The notes under the pieces are model-generated. The model was not told the DNA's origin. It saw only the letters and a list, made by a program, of their open reading frames with translations, and did not search any database. A stretch of DNA of 64,000 nucleotides from Hypericum androsaemum (lineage: Eukaryota; Streptophyta; Magnoliopsida; Malpighiales; Hypericaceae), in NCBI GenBank assembly GCA_963995505.1, contig OZ023182.1, positions 8,610,707 through 8,674,706 on the forward strand, given 5' to 3'. Positions 22,598 through 32,804 of this stretch are shown piece by piece. The translations under genes were made by a program, and so were the position numbers. Numbering within the stretch: the first letter of the stretch is position 1; the number at the start of each line of letters is the position of its first letter.

Positions 22598-24384
22598 ATG
22601 TCTCGTGCTCATGAAGTAGAACTGATGACTGCAATTTCGATTCTGTTGGTATTAAACGTCTTCGTGTTCTTCGGCGTCGGGGACGGGAAGAAGTTTGAAG
22701 TTTATAGTAAGAAAAGTGATGATGGTCACCGGAGGAAGCATATGGCGAAGAGCATTGAGGTTTAAAAAAAATTAAACCGTCTACAGCTCCATGTTCATCA
22801 GCCTTACGACAACTTGGTTACCATGTGTTGTGTTCATCTTATTACATGCAGAGTCAAGATGGCGATATCATTGATTGCGTGGACATTTACAAGCAGCCGG
22901 CTTTTGATCATCCTGCTCTCAGGAATCACACCATCCAGGTGTGTTCTCGGTTTGGTATCTGCTGTTATATTCACGATTCGGGTTCATTTCATCATATCAG
23001 AGTACCATCAAGCAAACTCTAGCAAGCTCTCTTTATCCTTTTCCTTGTAGCTCTCACCAAGTTATGATCCAATGACGGGGAGCTTAGAGGAAACAGACGC
23101 ATCTATGATTATGGAAGCCTCTCAATTATGGAAGAAAAAGGGTAGCTGTCCGAAAGGGACGATCCCGGTTAGAAGAGCCCGCGAGAGGGAATTGTCAGGC
23201 GGATATGGAAAGAGAAAGCCGAGATTTCCTGCTCCGGTGACGCAGCTCGACAACAAGAACTCAAACCAACAAAATAATCGCTCGGTATAATATATACAAA
23301 ACTCATCACTACACTTGGCAGCTCTTAGATTGCGGAAAATTTTCCAAAAGAAAAGATGGTCTAAAAAATTATATGTTCCTTGCTATTCTCAGATGGCTAA
23401 ACTGGTCACACTAGGTTACGGCTACTCCGCAGTTAAGGCAGACATTAAGGTGTGGAATCCGAATGTTGAATTCGACGACGAGTACAGTCTCGCGTCCATC
23501 AGCCTCAGGAGTGGACCTTGGAGTGACTTTGAGAGTGTAGAGACCGGATGGGCGGTGAGCAGCGGAAACAGGACCTATGTGATCATTGGTTCTTTGAATG
23601 GACTCTTGGTTTCATGTCTAATGGAAGTACTTGTCATAAACTTCGTTCCAGGTGAATCCAGGTGTTTATGGAGATAGAGAAACTCGGTTGTTCCTTTACT
23701 GGACTGTAAGTTTTTCAAGTTGTCTGATCTCTTACATACCTGAATCTCTCTTCCTGACAGGTTTTCTTGGTTCCTTGCAGGTGGATGGCTCGATGGAGAC
23801 AGGATGCTTCGACGTAACATGTCCAGGTTTCGTCCAGACCAGCAACGAAATCGCTCTCGGTGCAGCGATATACCCCGTGTCCACTCACCGCGGACTTCCC
23901 TACCAAATAACCGTACACATCTTCAAGGTCGGGAAGACAAGACAACCAAAACCTCAGAGTTGTTTCCATTTTCTCCAAGATCAATAAGGTGGCTTCTGTT
24001 TTGCAGGATCCAAGCACGGACAACCTGTGGGTGCAATATGGGGAGAAGACCAACTTGGGCTACTGGCCGGCGGAGCTGTTCACTCTCTTGCGTGCAAGGG
24101 CAGAGACGGCTCAGTGGGGAGGCGAAGTGTACAGCCCGAGGCTGTGGCGTTTTCCACATACCAAGACGGGTATGGGAAGTGGAAGGTTTGCGGATTGGCA
24201 GGACTGGTCAGGTTCCATGGCAAGGTTGAGAATCCAAGACAACTCCCTTGTCCTCAGGTTTCCCGAATGGGTTTCCACCTACGCGGATGAGTTCTTCTGC
24301 TACAACGTTTACTTTGTACAAGACTACAGTGAAGATCCCCTGTTCTATTATGGAGGGCCAGGCCAGAATTGGAGATGCCCTTGA
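22598..24384 (+). CDS. Neprosin (DUF239) domain protein, putative secreted glutamic peptidase-like
   Basis: Seven exons join in frame: 22598-22759, 22852-22938, 23051-23284, 23393-23554, 23652-23705, 23781-23927 and 24007-24384, giving 407 aa. All introns are GT-AG; the last donor (AAG|GTCGGG) is weak. Residues 10-30 ([20 protein letters not shown]) are hydrophobic and look like a signal peptide; Met10 is an alternative start. The neprosin activation region carries [30 protein letters not shown] and [10 protein letters not shown]. The catalytic-type domain has [52 protein letters not shown] and GYWPAELF, and ends PGQNWRCP. Nepenthes neprosin is a proline-cleaving glutamic peptidase; for this paralogue the activity is an inference and the substrate is unknown. 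Its 3' end faces ELF3, with 266 bp between stop codons. Confidence 0.93.
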
Positions 24385-24650
24385 ATTGTTGCTAGTGTTG
24401 GTGATATGGTTATGCTTAGTTTCTTTGTTTAGAATGGAGTCTTTTAGTTTAGGCAGATCTCTGCAGATTTGATAGTTATTACAAGGCACGAAACTCGTCG
24501 GGTTGAAATCGTCTGCCGAATTCATCTGCACAACTTATCCACAGGTTGGAACAAACAACTGTTGAAAACATGAATCGGAAAAACCAAGTGATAACGTACA
24601 GTTTTAGGATACAACAAACAAAAATGTGGCAAATGGGCCAACTTTGTCAG
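24385..24650. other. Convergent 3' ends of neprosin gene and ELF3
   Basis: Only 266 bp separate the two stop codons. Ordinary plant 3' UTRs of 150-300 bases from both genes would overlap here. No clear terminator or polyadenylation signal can be assigned with confidence. Confidence 0.5.
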
Positions 24651-27600
24651 CTACATTGACTCGTACTGATTTCTCTCTTCTTGTATGGATTGGAAGATTC
24701 GGGCAGCTGATTCATTAGCAGATCTTCGGTTATGAGGCACAACTCTGATTACTCTTGTCAGCCGCACGCTATCCTGATGCTGAGCTCCCTCGGAAGCAGC
24801 AGAAAGCATTGGAGAAGGATAATGGCCATCCCCTCCTTCAGCAGCTCGATTCGGACTGCTTGCTGTGCTTCCCAGGAGGTCGGCATCTTTGGATGCCCGA
24901 ACTTTTGCAACTTGCCTCATGACAGCCCCCTTTTGAGATGGCATATCCCTTGAAATTTGCTGCTGCAGACCGAAGTTTGCACCAGCAAGCGATAACCGAC
25001 TAGTTTGGTCATTTGAACCACGTTCAGTGAAATGGTTCCTTTTTTCCATTGGAGAACCTGAAATTTCTCTATTCATTACTGATAAGCCATGGGGAGAAAA
25101 GTAAGCATGGTGAGTCTCAGGTGGCACCCCACCAGCACCATGATGATGGTGGTGTTGGTGCTCGTGAGGAGATGGGAACCCATACGGCAGATTCATTGTT
25201 TGACCGAACAAAGGTGAAGCTCCAAGATTTCCAGATCCTCCGCAATCTGATCCCATGAGTCCCGGAACAGTATATGGTTTGTATACAAGTCCCTCTGTGG
25301 GAGACATGACAGGAACAAGCCACTGCTGCCCAATAGGATGTTGGAAAGACCACGGATGTAACTTAGGATCAGTAGGCGATGGAACTTGGGGTGAGTTAGC
25401 AAGATGAGGCCTTGCAACATCACCAACTTTTCTAGGAGGAGTCGTCTTCACAACTGCATTCACAGCACATGATTCTATCTTCTGAATTGACTTCTGAGAA
25501 TCTTCATCGCACTTGACCAAGTCTGATGTTGGCATTACATTGTGATCAGAAGACACTTTCTTCCCCGGTGAACTCTTCTTGGATAGTATATTGATGCTGT
25601 CTTCAAGTAAAACATCCGGGTATCCAGCTATCAGTTGTTGGACCTGAATGCGCATAATTAGTTTATAAGCTTGCTTCACACATGAAATTGGGAAAATGGG
25701 TCTGCAAAGTACGAAAATTTCTGAATATTCACAATGACCTTACCTTTATCAGTCTATGCAGCTCAAACAATTGTACTGCAAACACTCTTTGCTGACTGCA
25801 GAGAGTAACACAGTCGGATTTAGAACAAACCAGTGTTACGACTAAATGGACCACTTCCAAAAACCCACTTTCTTAAAAATAGATCTTGACAGGCACAATC
25901 GACATATAGAAGCACCTTGACAGAGACGTACAGAATAAATAGAAACTTCTGTTTGGTACGAAAAGGAAAAAGGACATAACAATGTTAAAGCTTCGCTATT
26001 TTTTTCTATTTAATAAGTCAATATGCGTTAAGATAGCATTATATATTTGGCACTGCAGGATCATAGAATATTTGAACTTATTCACATGTAATATTCAAGC
26101 TTTAAGAAAATTCTAGCTATAAGATTTACAGATTTACGGATTTAGTAAATCTCCAAAATCCGAAGTATCGTGTAGGTAGAGATGATGCATGAAACTAGAC
26201 AGAAGGAAAATGATCTACACTCAAAAACTGGAAGAATCAAAGAAAACCAAATATACCATAATTCAGTAAAATAAGGTAAACCGGAGTATTTATCAGCACG
26301 ATACTTACTTGACAATCAGCCTTCTTGCTTTCCAAAAATGTTTCTGACCAATTATGTTTACAACATCGTCAGGAGAAACATCAAACACTGATACGGAATC
26401 CAAAACAGACGTCTTAGAGATGTCATGGCATTGGTCATCATTTCCTGGCTGCAACAATGCACTGGCATCAACATTTTCCGGCTGTAACGATGCACACGTA
26501 TCGTTGATGCAACAAACACTTCCATTCTCTGGTTTGTTTAACCCGGTATGGACTTCCATTGACACTGAATCACCTCTACGAAAACTCGTCTTTCTTTGCT
26601 CAGAATCCTTCGACAGCTTTCCAGCATTGACACTGTGTCCAGGGTCACGGAGAAGCAACCCAGATGCTGGCCTTTGCAGCAAAGGAACCTCACTAAATTC
26701 GGACCTTGTCATTTTATCCACATTCTGATCTCGACAATTTTGATATAAAGATCCCTGAACTTTTGCTTTGTTTTCCTTGGCAGGTGAGCTGGTAGAAGAA
26801 CTCATCGAGAAATCGCTAACTGAAGCACGTTCTTTCTTCTGCTCACTCTGCTCTCTTCTATTAGGACTTGTATCTAAAGCTGAGGCCCTTGCAAGTTTAG
26901 GATTACAATCTGTAAGATGATTCTGGGATTCCATTGCACGACCTGGACGAGTTGCCATTTTGCTATGATTTTCATCAACCCATGATTGGACAAAACCAGG
27001 GACTGTAAAATCATCTTCTTCTTGTAACTTCCGCTTTTTCTCAAGTTGTGTTAGCGATCTTCTGCCAAAGTGGGTAGCTAGCAACTTCTCAGATTGATGA
27101 GCAGGCATAGAATGAGTAAAATTGCTTGAGAATAGCGAGGTTTTCTCAACACCACTTGCCTGCAAGTTAATAGCTGTTAAAACTGAAAGCATGGCACGTC
27201 GACAGAGTCCATAAGAAAGCAAAGCGCATCAGGAAAAAGAACGAGCGCGCGCACGCACACACTAAGAGAAAGATAGGGAGATCAATGACCATTTAGCATA
27301 TGAAGAAGTATTCGCTAGGAAAGCAGCTCCTTTTTAGAGTCTGACCATACTGGACTCTGAATAGTCAAGTCATTTGAGAGTCATAGACCATTCCCCATTC
27401 TCAGCATTTCGAAAATAACGCCATAGAAGCAAAAAAGAATTCATCTCACATCCCAACACAGCTCAATCCCCCCATCTAGTTCTCCACCCAATACGAGCAC
27501 CATGATCAAGCATTAGACAGAATAACAAGCACGAACTACCAAACCAAGCCCCCGCATCAAACCAAGTCCACAATTAACCACAGAGACGCGGTAACAACAG

Positions 27601-27840
27601 TAAAACACGACGTGCCAAAAGCAATGGTACCTGCGGAGACGAGGAGGCGGGAGGGGCCGCCAAGTGGGAGTGGTGAAGCCTGTGGGAAGAAGGGACGCTG
27701 AGCTGCTCGTAGAGGGCCATCTTGTTCCGGGGAGGCGCCCTTGGGCCTCCTCCTTTCTCTTTATCATTCACATGTAGTCTAGGGAACATGGGCCCACTAC
27801 CCATTTTCTCCTCTTCTTTCCCTCCTCCTCCCCCCTTCAT
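24651..27840 (-). CDS. ELF3: EARLY FLOWERING 3, circadian evening-complex scaffold
   Basis: Four coding exons, 27840-27631, 27159-26309, 25795-25744 and 25643-24651, join in frame to 701 aa (Arabidopsis ELF3 is 695). The N-terminus has the diagnostic block [27 protein letters not shown] (about residues 17-47). The middle has [13 protein letters not shown] (about 118-129) and [20 protein letters not shown]. Then come the short exon [18 protein letters not shown] and [15 protein letters not shown], and the C-terminal block [20 protein letters not shown] (from residue 673). Phase across exon 2/3 creates the conserved Asn of NQQRVFAV, which supports the splice sites. ELF3 bridges ELF4 and LUX in the nuclear evening complex that represses growth and flowering genes. 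The C-terminal half has a His tract (residues 531-539) and only QQQ at 598-600 where Arabidopsis has a polyglutamine run. Confidence 0.97.
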
Positions 27841-27944
27841 CTCTTCTACTCCACTCTAATCACAAGACCCAGTAATCAAAATCCTTCATTTTTATCACCA
27901 AGCAACCTAAAACAGGCTAAGCCTAGCGGAATTGACCCCCAAAA

Positions 27945-27971
27945 ATATATATATATATATATATATATATA
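27945..27971. repeat. (AT)n microsatellite upstream of ELF3
   Basis: A 27-bp AT dinucleotide run 105-131 bp upstream of the ELF3 ATG, in the likely leader or promoter. It is expected to vary in length. Confidence 0.95.
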
Positions 27972-28072
27972 GAAAAGAAATAACAAATTGACGCTAACCT
28001 GGAAGCCTTCCTTCCCTTTCTAACAGAGGAGGGAAGATGAAAACGTGAGGACTAAAGAGGGATTTCTCACTA

Positions 28073-29114
28073 CTACTTGTTCTTCTTCCGTCTTCTGATG
28101 GGAAACGCAAGGAGGAGAAGAAGATCGTAGTTGGGGAAAAAAAGAAAGGCCAAAAAGTGAAAAGGGTAGCGTTGTGTGGGCCCCGTGGGGCTATGGATTA
28201 TAGATAGATCGATAGGAAGTTTAGCTGGAAGAAGCTCCCCCTCTCCTTCCTTGTAGTAGTTGTTTTCTTTTTTGGCGTGGGCGAGACTCGAGAGGCTTGG
28301 ACCTTGGTTTATCAATCTTTTTCTTTTAGTTTAATGGGTGGCCTTCGATGTCATGTCATCGGCCACGTCCTTAATTGTTTCCCCTTTTGTGAGGCCCCAC
28401 AAACAAAAATAATGACAAACTGGCAACTATCAACTTGAAATAGAATTATTTATTTAAGTGTTGTATTTTTTTTAAGACTTAATGGTTAAACTATTAGACG
28501 AATTGTGTCACAATTATCTTGCACAATCAAATAGTTTTAAGTTTAACTTCTTGAAAATATATTTGTATTTTTGTTAACTTTCAAAAAATTTACTTAGTTT
28601 GAATTAAAATTAATCCACCAAGAATTGTCTATAGTGTGGTATTAACAAATAAAATAATGGGCAGCATTTGTTTTTTTTTTGTTTAATCGGCTATTAAAAA
28701 TTATCAGCTGGTTTGGTCCCAAATTACCTCATAAGTAATCGATTCCGTGGATAGATACCCCCGCAAGCCAAAACCACGTCAATCGTGTGGATACCATGGG
28801 CTCAAGTGTTCGTTTAATATCTCACATTTAATATGTTGTTGAGAGATCTTTCAAAAATTTACCCAATTCAAATTTAAATTAGTCGGTTAAGTATGCCAGA
28901 TATTAAGTGATTATAAACCAAAAACAATCTTGTAAAAAATATCCTGACCAAAAAAAAAACTTTGTCAGTTGCTTAACTTTTTTAACGAAGGTTTTTTTTA
29001 TATTTCAGGAGAACATTTGTTTGCTTAATAAATTTTCTTTGTGTGACGAGCAAATGGATAAGATCGGGAGGTTTAAAAAAATTAAATTAAAATGATTGAC
29101 ATTTCTCTCCCTTC
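28073..29114. other. ELF3 upstream region and intergenic DNA
   Basis: It should hold the ELF3 promoter. I searched by eye for evening-element (AAAATATCT) matches and saw none that were clear. AT-rich, with no coding frame supported. Confidence 0.45.
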
Positions 29115-29854
29115 TGTTGGAACGAAAAATTAATTCGCAGATTCGTGTCAAACATGTCTTTGAAAAATAGTCGTAACTTTTTATTCGAATATCAGAATGA
29201 TGCGATTCTAAAAGCTACAGCAAGATGAGACGTAGATCTACAATTATATATATCATGCATCATCTCCAAATTCAACATGGAAGAGTGCCTAAATCGGGTT
29301 ACAAGTCTCGGCAGTTTCAGGACCAACGCGGATGATGGTTCTCGTAGCGGATCCGGAAAATACAAGGTGCCCTAGGCAAGTGCGATATCTACCAAAGAGT
29401 CATGGATGCATGAAGGAGTTCAAGATAATGAAGTTTTCTTGATAAAACGAACGTAGGAATATATGTCTTAATAGGATTCTTAGTTTGATTTTGTATTGAG
29501 CTAGGATACATATTCCAATTGTAACACGGCAAACTCTTTGGATTTGGCCGGGGCTAGGACTCTCGGTCTATAAATAAGGAGGGGCAGAGGCTAGGTTAGA
29601 GGGACCACACACACAACATACGAATCATACATACAACCTACCTACAACCATGCTACTCGCATTGGTTCTCCCTTTCACATCTCCCCAACTTTCTCAATAA
29701 AGTTCTCGCTCCTCGACCAATTCTCTTCTCCTCTCCTATTCAAGTCTAATTCTTTTCTTATTTTCCCACATTTCTTATCCTCTTACCTTTCGTTCGATTG
29801 CTTTTGGGACAACCACTCCGAACCCATTCTCAAGTTTGTTTCGACGTTCTAACA
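29115..29854 (+). mobile_element. Orphan LTR of an unassigned retrotransposon
   Basis: A 740-bp block has near-inverted ends TGTTGGAACG and CGTTCTAACA. Inside are a TATA box (TATAAATA, 29569-29576) and a poly(A) signal (AATAAA, 29696-29701) at LTR-like spacing. Just past its end is TTTTTGGCACGCTCAGTGGG (29874-29893), resembling the motif that follows gypsy LTRs in plants. A second LTR was not found in the window, so no target duplication can be read. Confidence 0.65.
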
Positions 29855-29927
29855 AAAATTTCTCACAAAATTATTTTTGGCACGCTCAGTGGGACCAAGG
29901 GGGTGTCTGATAAGAGAGATCGGTGTA

Positions 29928-30017
29928 CCTAAAACACAAGCCTCCACAACGATTTCGAGCCCTTTCTCAAAACCTAAAACACAAGCCTCCACAACGGTTT
30001 CGAGCCCTTTCTCAAAA
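29928..30017. repeat. 45-bp tandem duplication in the leader
   Basis: Two copies (29928-29972, 29973-30017) of a unit starting cctaaaacacaagcctccac and ending ccctttctcaaaa, differing at one base. They lie between the putative LTR and the ORF at 30262. Confidence 0.95.
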
Positions 30018-30261
30018 GGGATTAAACCGGTCAAAAATTACGCGTAAAGAAGACATCCAGCAAGGTCAGTCAGCTTTGAAAAATATTTTCGTGCTTTTCC
30101 AATTCGAATATGAAGAAACCTATTTCACATACAGTTGACGTTCGGTCTCTCTTCTTTCCGTAAAAATAAAGAACGTCGCAATCAGAGTTTGGGCGAGAAA
30201 GTTACAATCAGAATACTGAAGGTCGATCGTTTGAATATTTATTACGAATTGTGAAATAAAG

Positions 30262-30855
30262 ATGACATATTTGATGACCATGAGGAAAAAGTTGATGTAT
30301 GTCCATGGCCTCGAAGGCACTAATCGAGAGACTAATGAGGATGCCACTTTAGTAGTTTCAAGATGGTTCCCTTATACCTATTATGGTTGTGAATTACCTG
30401 ATTTTGTGCTTGATGATATTGACAACCACGTCGAGATAGTTGAATACCGGAGAAGGCAACATGTTGAAGTGCTTTGGTTTAACTATAATAAAACCTTTAG
30501 CATGACTGCGTGGCACGAAACGATGGAATACCTCAAGTACCTAATGTCGGTTTCCAATAGTGAGGAGGCGATTCAAGAAATAAAAAGAATTATTACGGCA
30601 AGACATGTAGCTAATTATGTATCAAATTATCCAATGGAGGTAGCATCGAGTGGTGTATGTGAAGTTGAAGACCGAATAGTTTATGAATCCCGTGATTCTG
30701 AGACTAGAATTGAGACGGCCGTGCATGACTCAGCCAGATCTACGCAGTCTTCTTTTCTCGTTGTCCAAGAGGTCGTACAAATGACGAGTCAGCTGTTGGC
30801 CGACACCACGGCCATCCAACTTGCAAGGCCAACATTCGATGGAAAGGGGGAGTGA
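30262..30855 (+). CDS. Unknown ORF downstream of the orphan LTR
   Basis: A 197-codon frame begins MTYLMTMRKKLMYVHGLEGT and ends RPTFDGKGE. It is rich in charged residues, with no zinc knuckle, protease or RT motif and no match I recognise. Being 0.4 kb past an LTR, it could be a gag-like or leader ORF of a defective retroelement, but that is inference. Downstream frames to about 31200 are broken. No intron signs are evident. Confidence 0.45.
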   Translation: MTYLMTMRKKLMYVHGLEGTNRETNEDATLVVSRWFPYTYYGCELPDFVLDDIDNHVEIVEYRRRQHVEVLWFNYNKTFSMTAWHETMEYLKYLMSVSNSEEAIQEIKRIITARHVANYVSNYPMEVASSGVCEVEDRIVYESRDSETRIETAVHDSARSTQSSFLVVQEVVQMTSQLLADTTAIQLARPTFDGKGE

Positions 30856-31519
30856 TTCACGACACAAGTCTCATCGGCGACCGAGACAACCCTAAGTGCC
30901 ATATCAAATAAGAAAGGCATCCTAGGGCCTCCGCCGGCTAAGAGAATCTTCGGGCCTTCACCAACAAAAGGAATTTGTGGATCTCAACTAAGCAAACCAT
31001 TGTGGACAACTGAGTCCCAACTTATGCCACGCGCAGTGTCCCTCTTGCACTTGCCCAGTTCTGTCCCGACTCAACGAAAAGACACTGAAGGGCAAGTCTA
31101 CTCTTAGAGTTTTTGTGGGCATTCTACTTCTGCCGGGGGCATAGAGATTGCAACAACATTGTGACTAATGATCCTACAACAATCAAAAGTATTTTGGCTG
31201 GGGGCAAGATGCACACACAAAAAATTAGGTGAAGGATGACAAAGTCAAGTTTTTAGCTCCTCCTCAATCAAGCAAGAATACAGTGAAGGACTTGTTGTGC
31301 TTCGTTCTACTGTTTCCAGAAGTTGCAGCACTTGTCTTGATGTTTAGTCTTGACTTAAGTTTTCGTCGATTTCTCTTTCACGCTTCATGAAGAAAATCTT
31401 GAAGCTGTCGAGCGAAATTGTTTCCGCCGATCATTTCGCGTTTTGGTAATTCCTGGTGACCCATATTGAGCTGTGTTTGATTTTTCCTGTTCGTAGATTT
31501 TGGCTACTCTCTGTTACAG

Positions 31520-32585
31520 GAGCGAGAAGGAGGACTTAGATCGCTAGATGGTATATCATTTGCTGGCCTCATCGCAGATCCACGCTACTGTGGTATTATA
31601 CTTGCTGTGGTTTTCATTTCAATTTTAATTTTCTCCTCAGTTTCGGGCATGCCGTTACTCTCTCTTTTTGCGACATCAAAGCGAAATTTATAGTTGCTCC
31701 CATACCGAGGACTTGGGACAGTTTCATCATTGCAGTTTTCGCAGATTATGTTATCTTTCTTGTGTATTCATGCCCATTTTCTTTCGATGTAGGCGCATCC
31801 TATGACGAGAAGGGTGAGATTCGGCCTCTCCTTGGACGGGTTGATTTCGTGCCTTTCCGGACCATAGTTATAAGCTAAATTGAGTTGTTTTGAGTTTTAT
31901 CTTTTTGCATTAGAAATAGAAAAATCTATTCCACACAGCAGACAGACAGGGCAAAGACCTTTGTCGTATTTCCAAAGATTTTACTTGTGAACCACTAAAT
32001 ATGCCAGGGTTGTTGTTCCTAGGGATCTGTCTTGTTGCTCCCAACTTCTGCCTCTGACATGGCGGATTATCTACTCATCAGGGTAATGAAGATGCTATCT
32101 ATCTTGCAGATGACCTCTTAGCAGAGGATTAGGAAGAAGTTCTTTCCATTCTCGACGTTCCTCCAGGGAAGATGGGAAATTTTATCGAGAGACGAGGATT
32201 CTTAATTCTGGGAAATCAAAATATCGTGCGAGTAAATCGGTCTCCCTTGCACATACATTTCGATCCGTTCAGCTTTATATTTGGTTTTTTGACCAAGCGA
32301 CTTCGTTCTTCCAGAGAGGAAATTTTGACGGGAGCAGACGAGGAGGGTCCACACGACAAGGTATTACGAATTACTATCAGATCAGCAGTAACTTGGATAT
32401 ATCTAATCTGGTGTTTGCCGAGCGTATTATATAAGCTTCATGTAGGTTTTTGTAATAGGACCAGTGAAGCAGGTGAGAAAAACGGAAGCCATGTTGCGAG
32501 TATGGACTTGTAGGAGGAGCAACCTTCTTGGCCGTACCAAGATGCTGATATCAAATTCTTGGAGAGATTTCGATCAATCGGCGGA
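31520..32585 (+). pseudogene. 5'-truncated 3'-5' exonuclease/KH-domain gene (AT2G25910 type)
   Basis: Exon-like blocks remain with splice sites. 31520-31592 reads GLRSLDGISFAGLIADPRYC. After a 200-bp intron, 31793 reads ASYDEKGEIRPLLGRVDF. 32082 reads NEDAIYLADDLLAED, then a stop (TAG, 32130-32132) and EEVLSILDVPPGKMGNFIE. A degraded block EILTGADEEGPHDK follows, and from 32446 VFVIGPVKQVRKTEAMLR. This order matches the end of the RNase D-like exonuclease domain and the C-terminal KH domain of the plant family. The catalytic N-terminal exonuclease exons are missing. In the KH domain the GxxG loop is changed (ERRG instead of GRKG). The in-frame stop, absent 5' half and altered loop argue for a pseudogene. 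Kept introns point to DNA-level duplication, not retroposition. Confidence 0.8.
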
Positions 32586-32804
32586 TTAGAATAGGAAAAG
32601 GAATGACATTGTATCATACCAATTCGAACATCTGCATTTGGCAAACCAATACAAACCCAACAAACTATAGCACATCTGTGTTCATGGCAGATGCTTAATC
32701 TCAGTATCATATGTTTTCAATCTCAACCTTTCTCCGGAAAGAGCTGAAAAAAATGTTGGTAATACAATGGAAAACCAAACAGCCATTTACTTGAAACTGA
32801 CTAC

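Noticed and set aside
22760..22853. Apparent premature stop (gtttaa) after neprosin exon 1
   Set aside because: It lies in a GT-AG intron. Splicing 22759 to 22852 restores the conserved [13 protein letters not shown] sequence.
23575..24531. Minus-strand frames across the neprosin exons
   Set aside because: Antisense shadows; the plus-strand exons join in frame and carry all family motifs.
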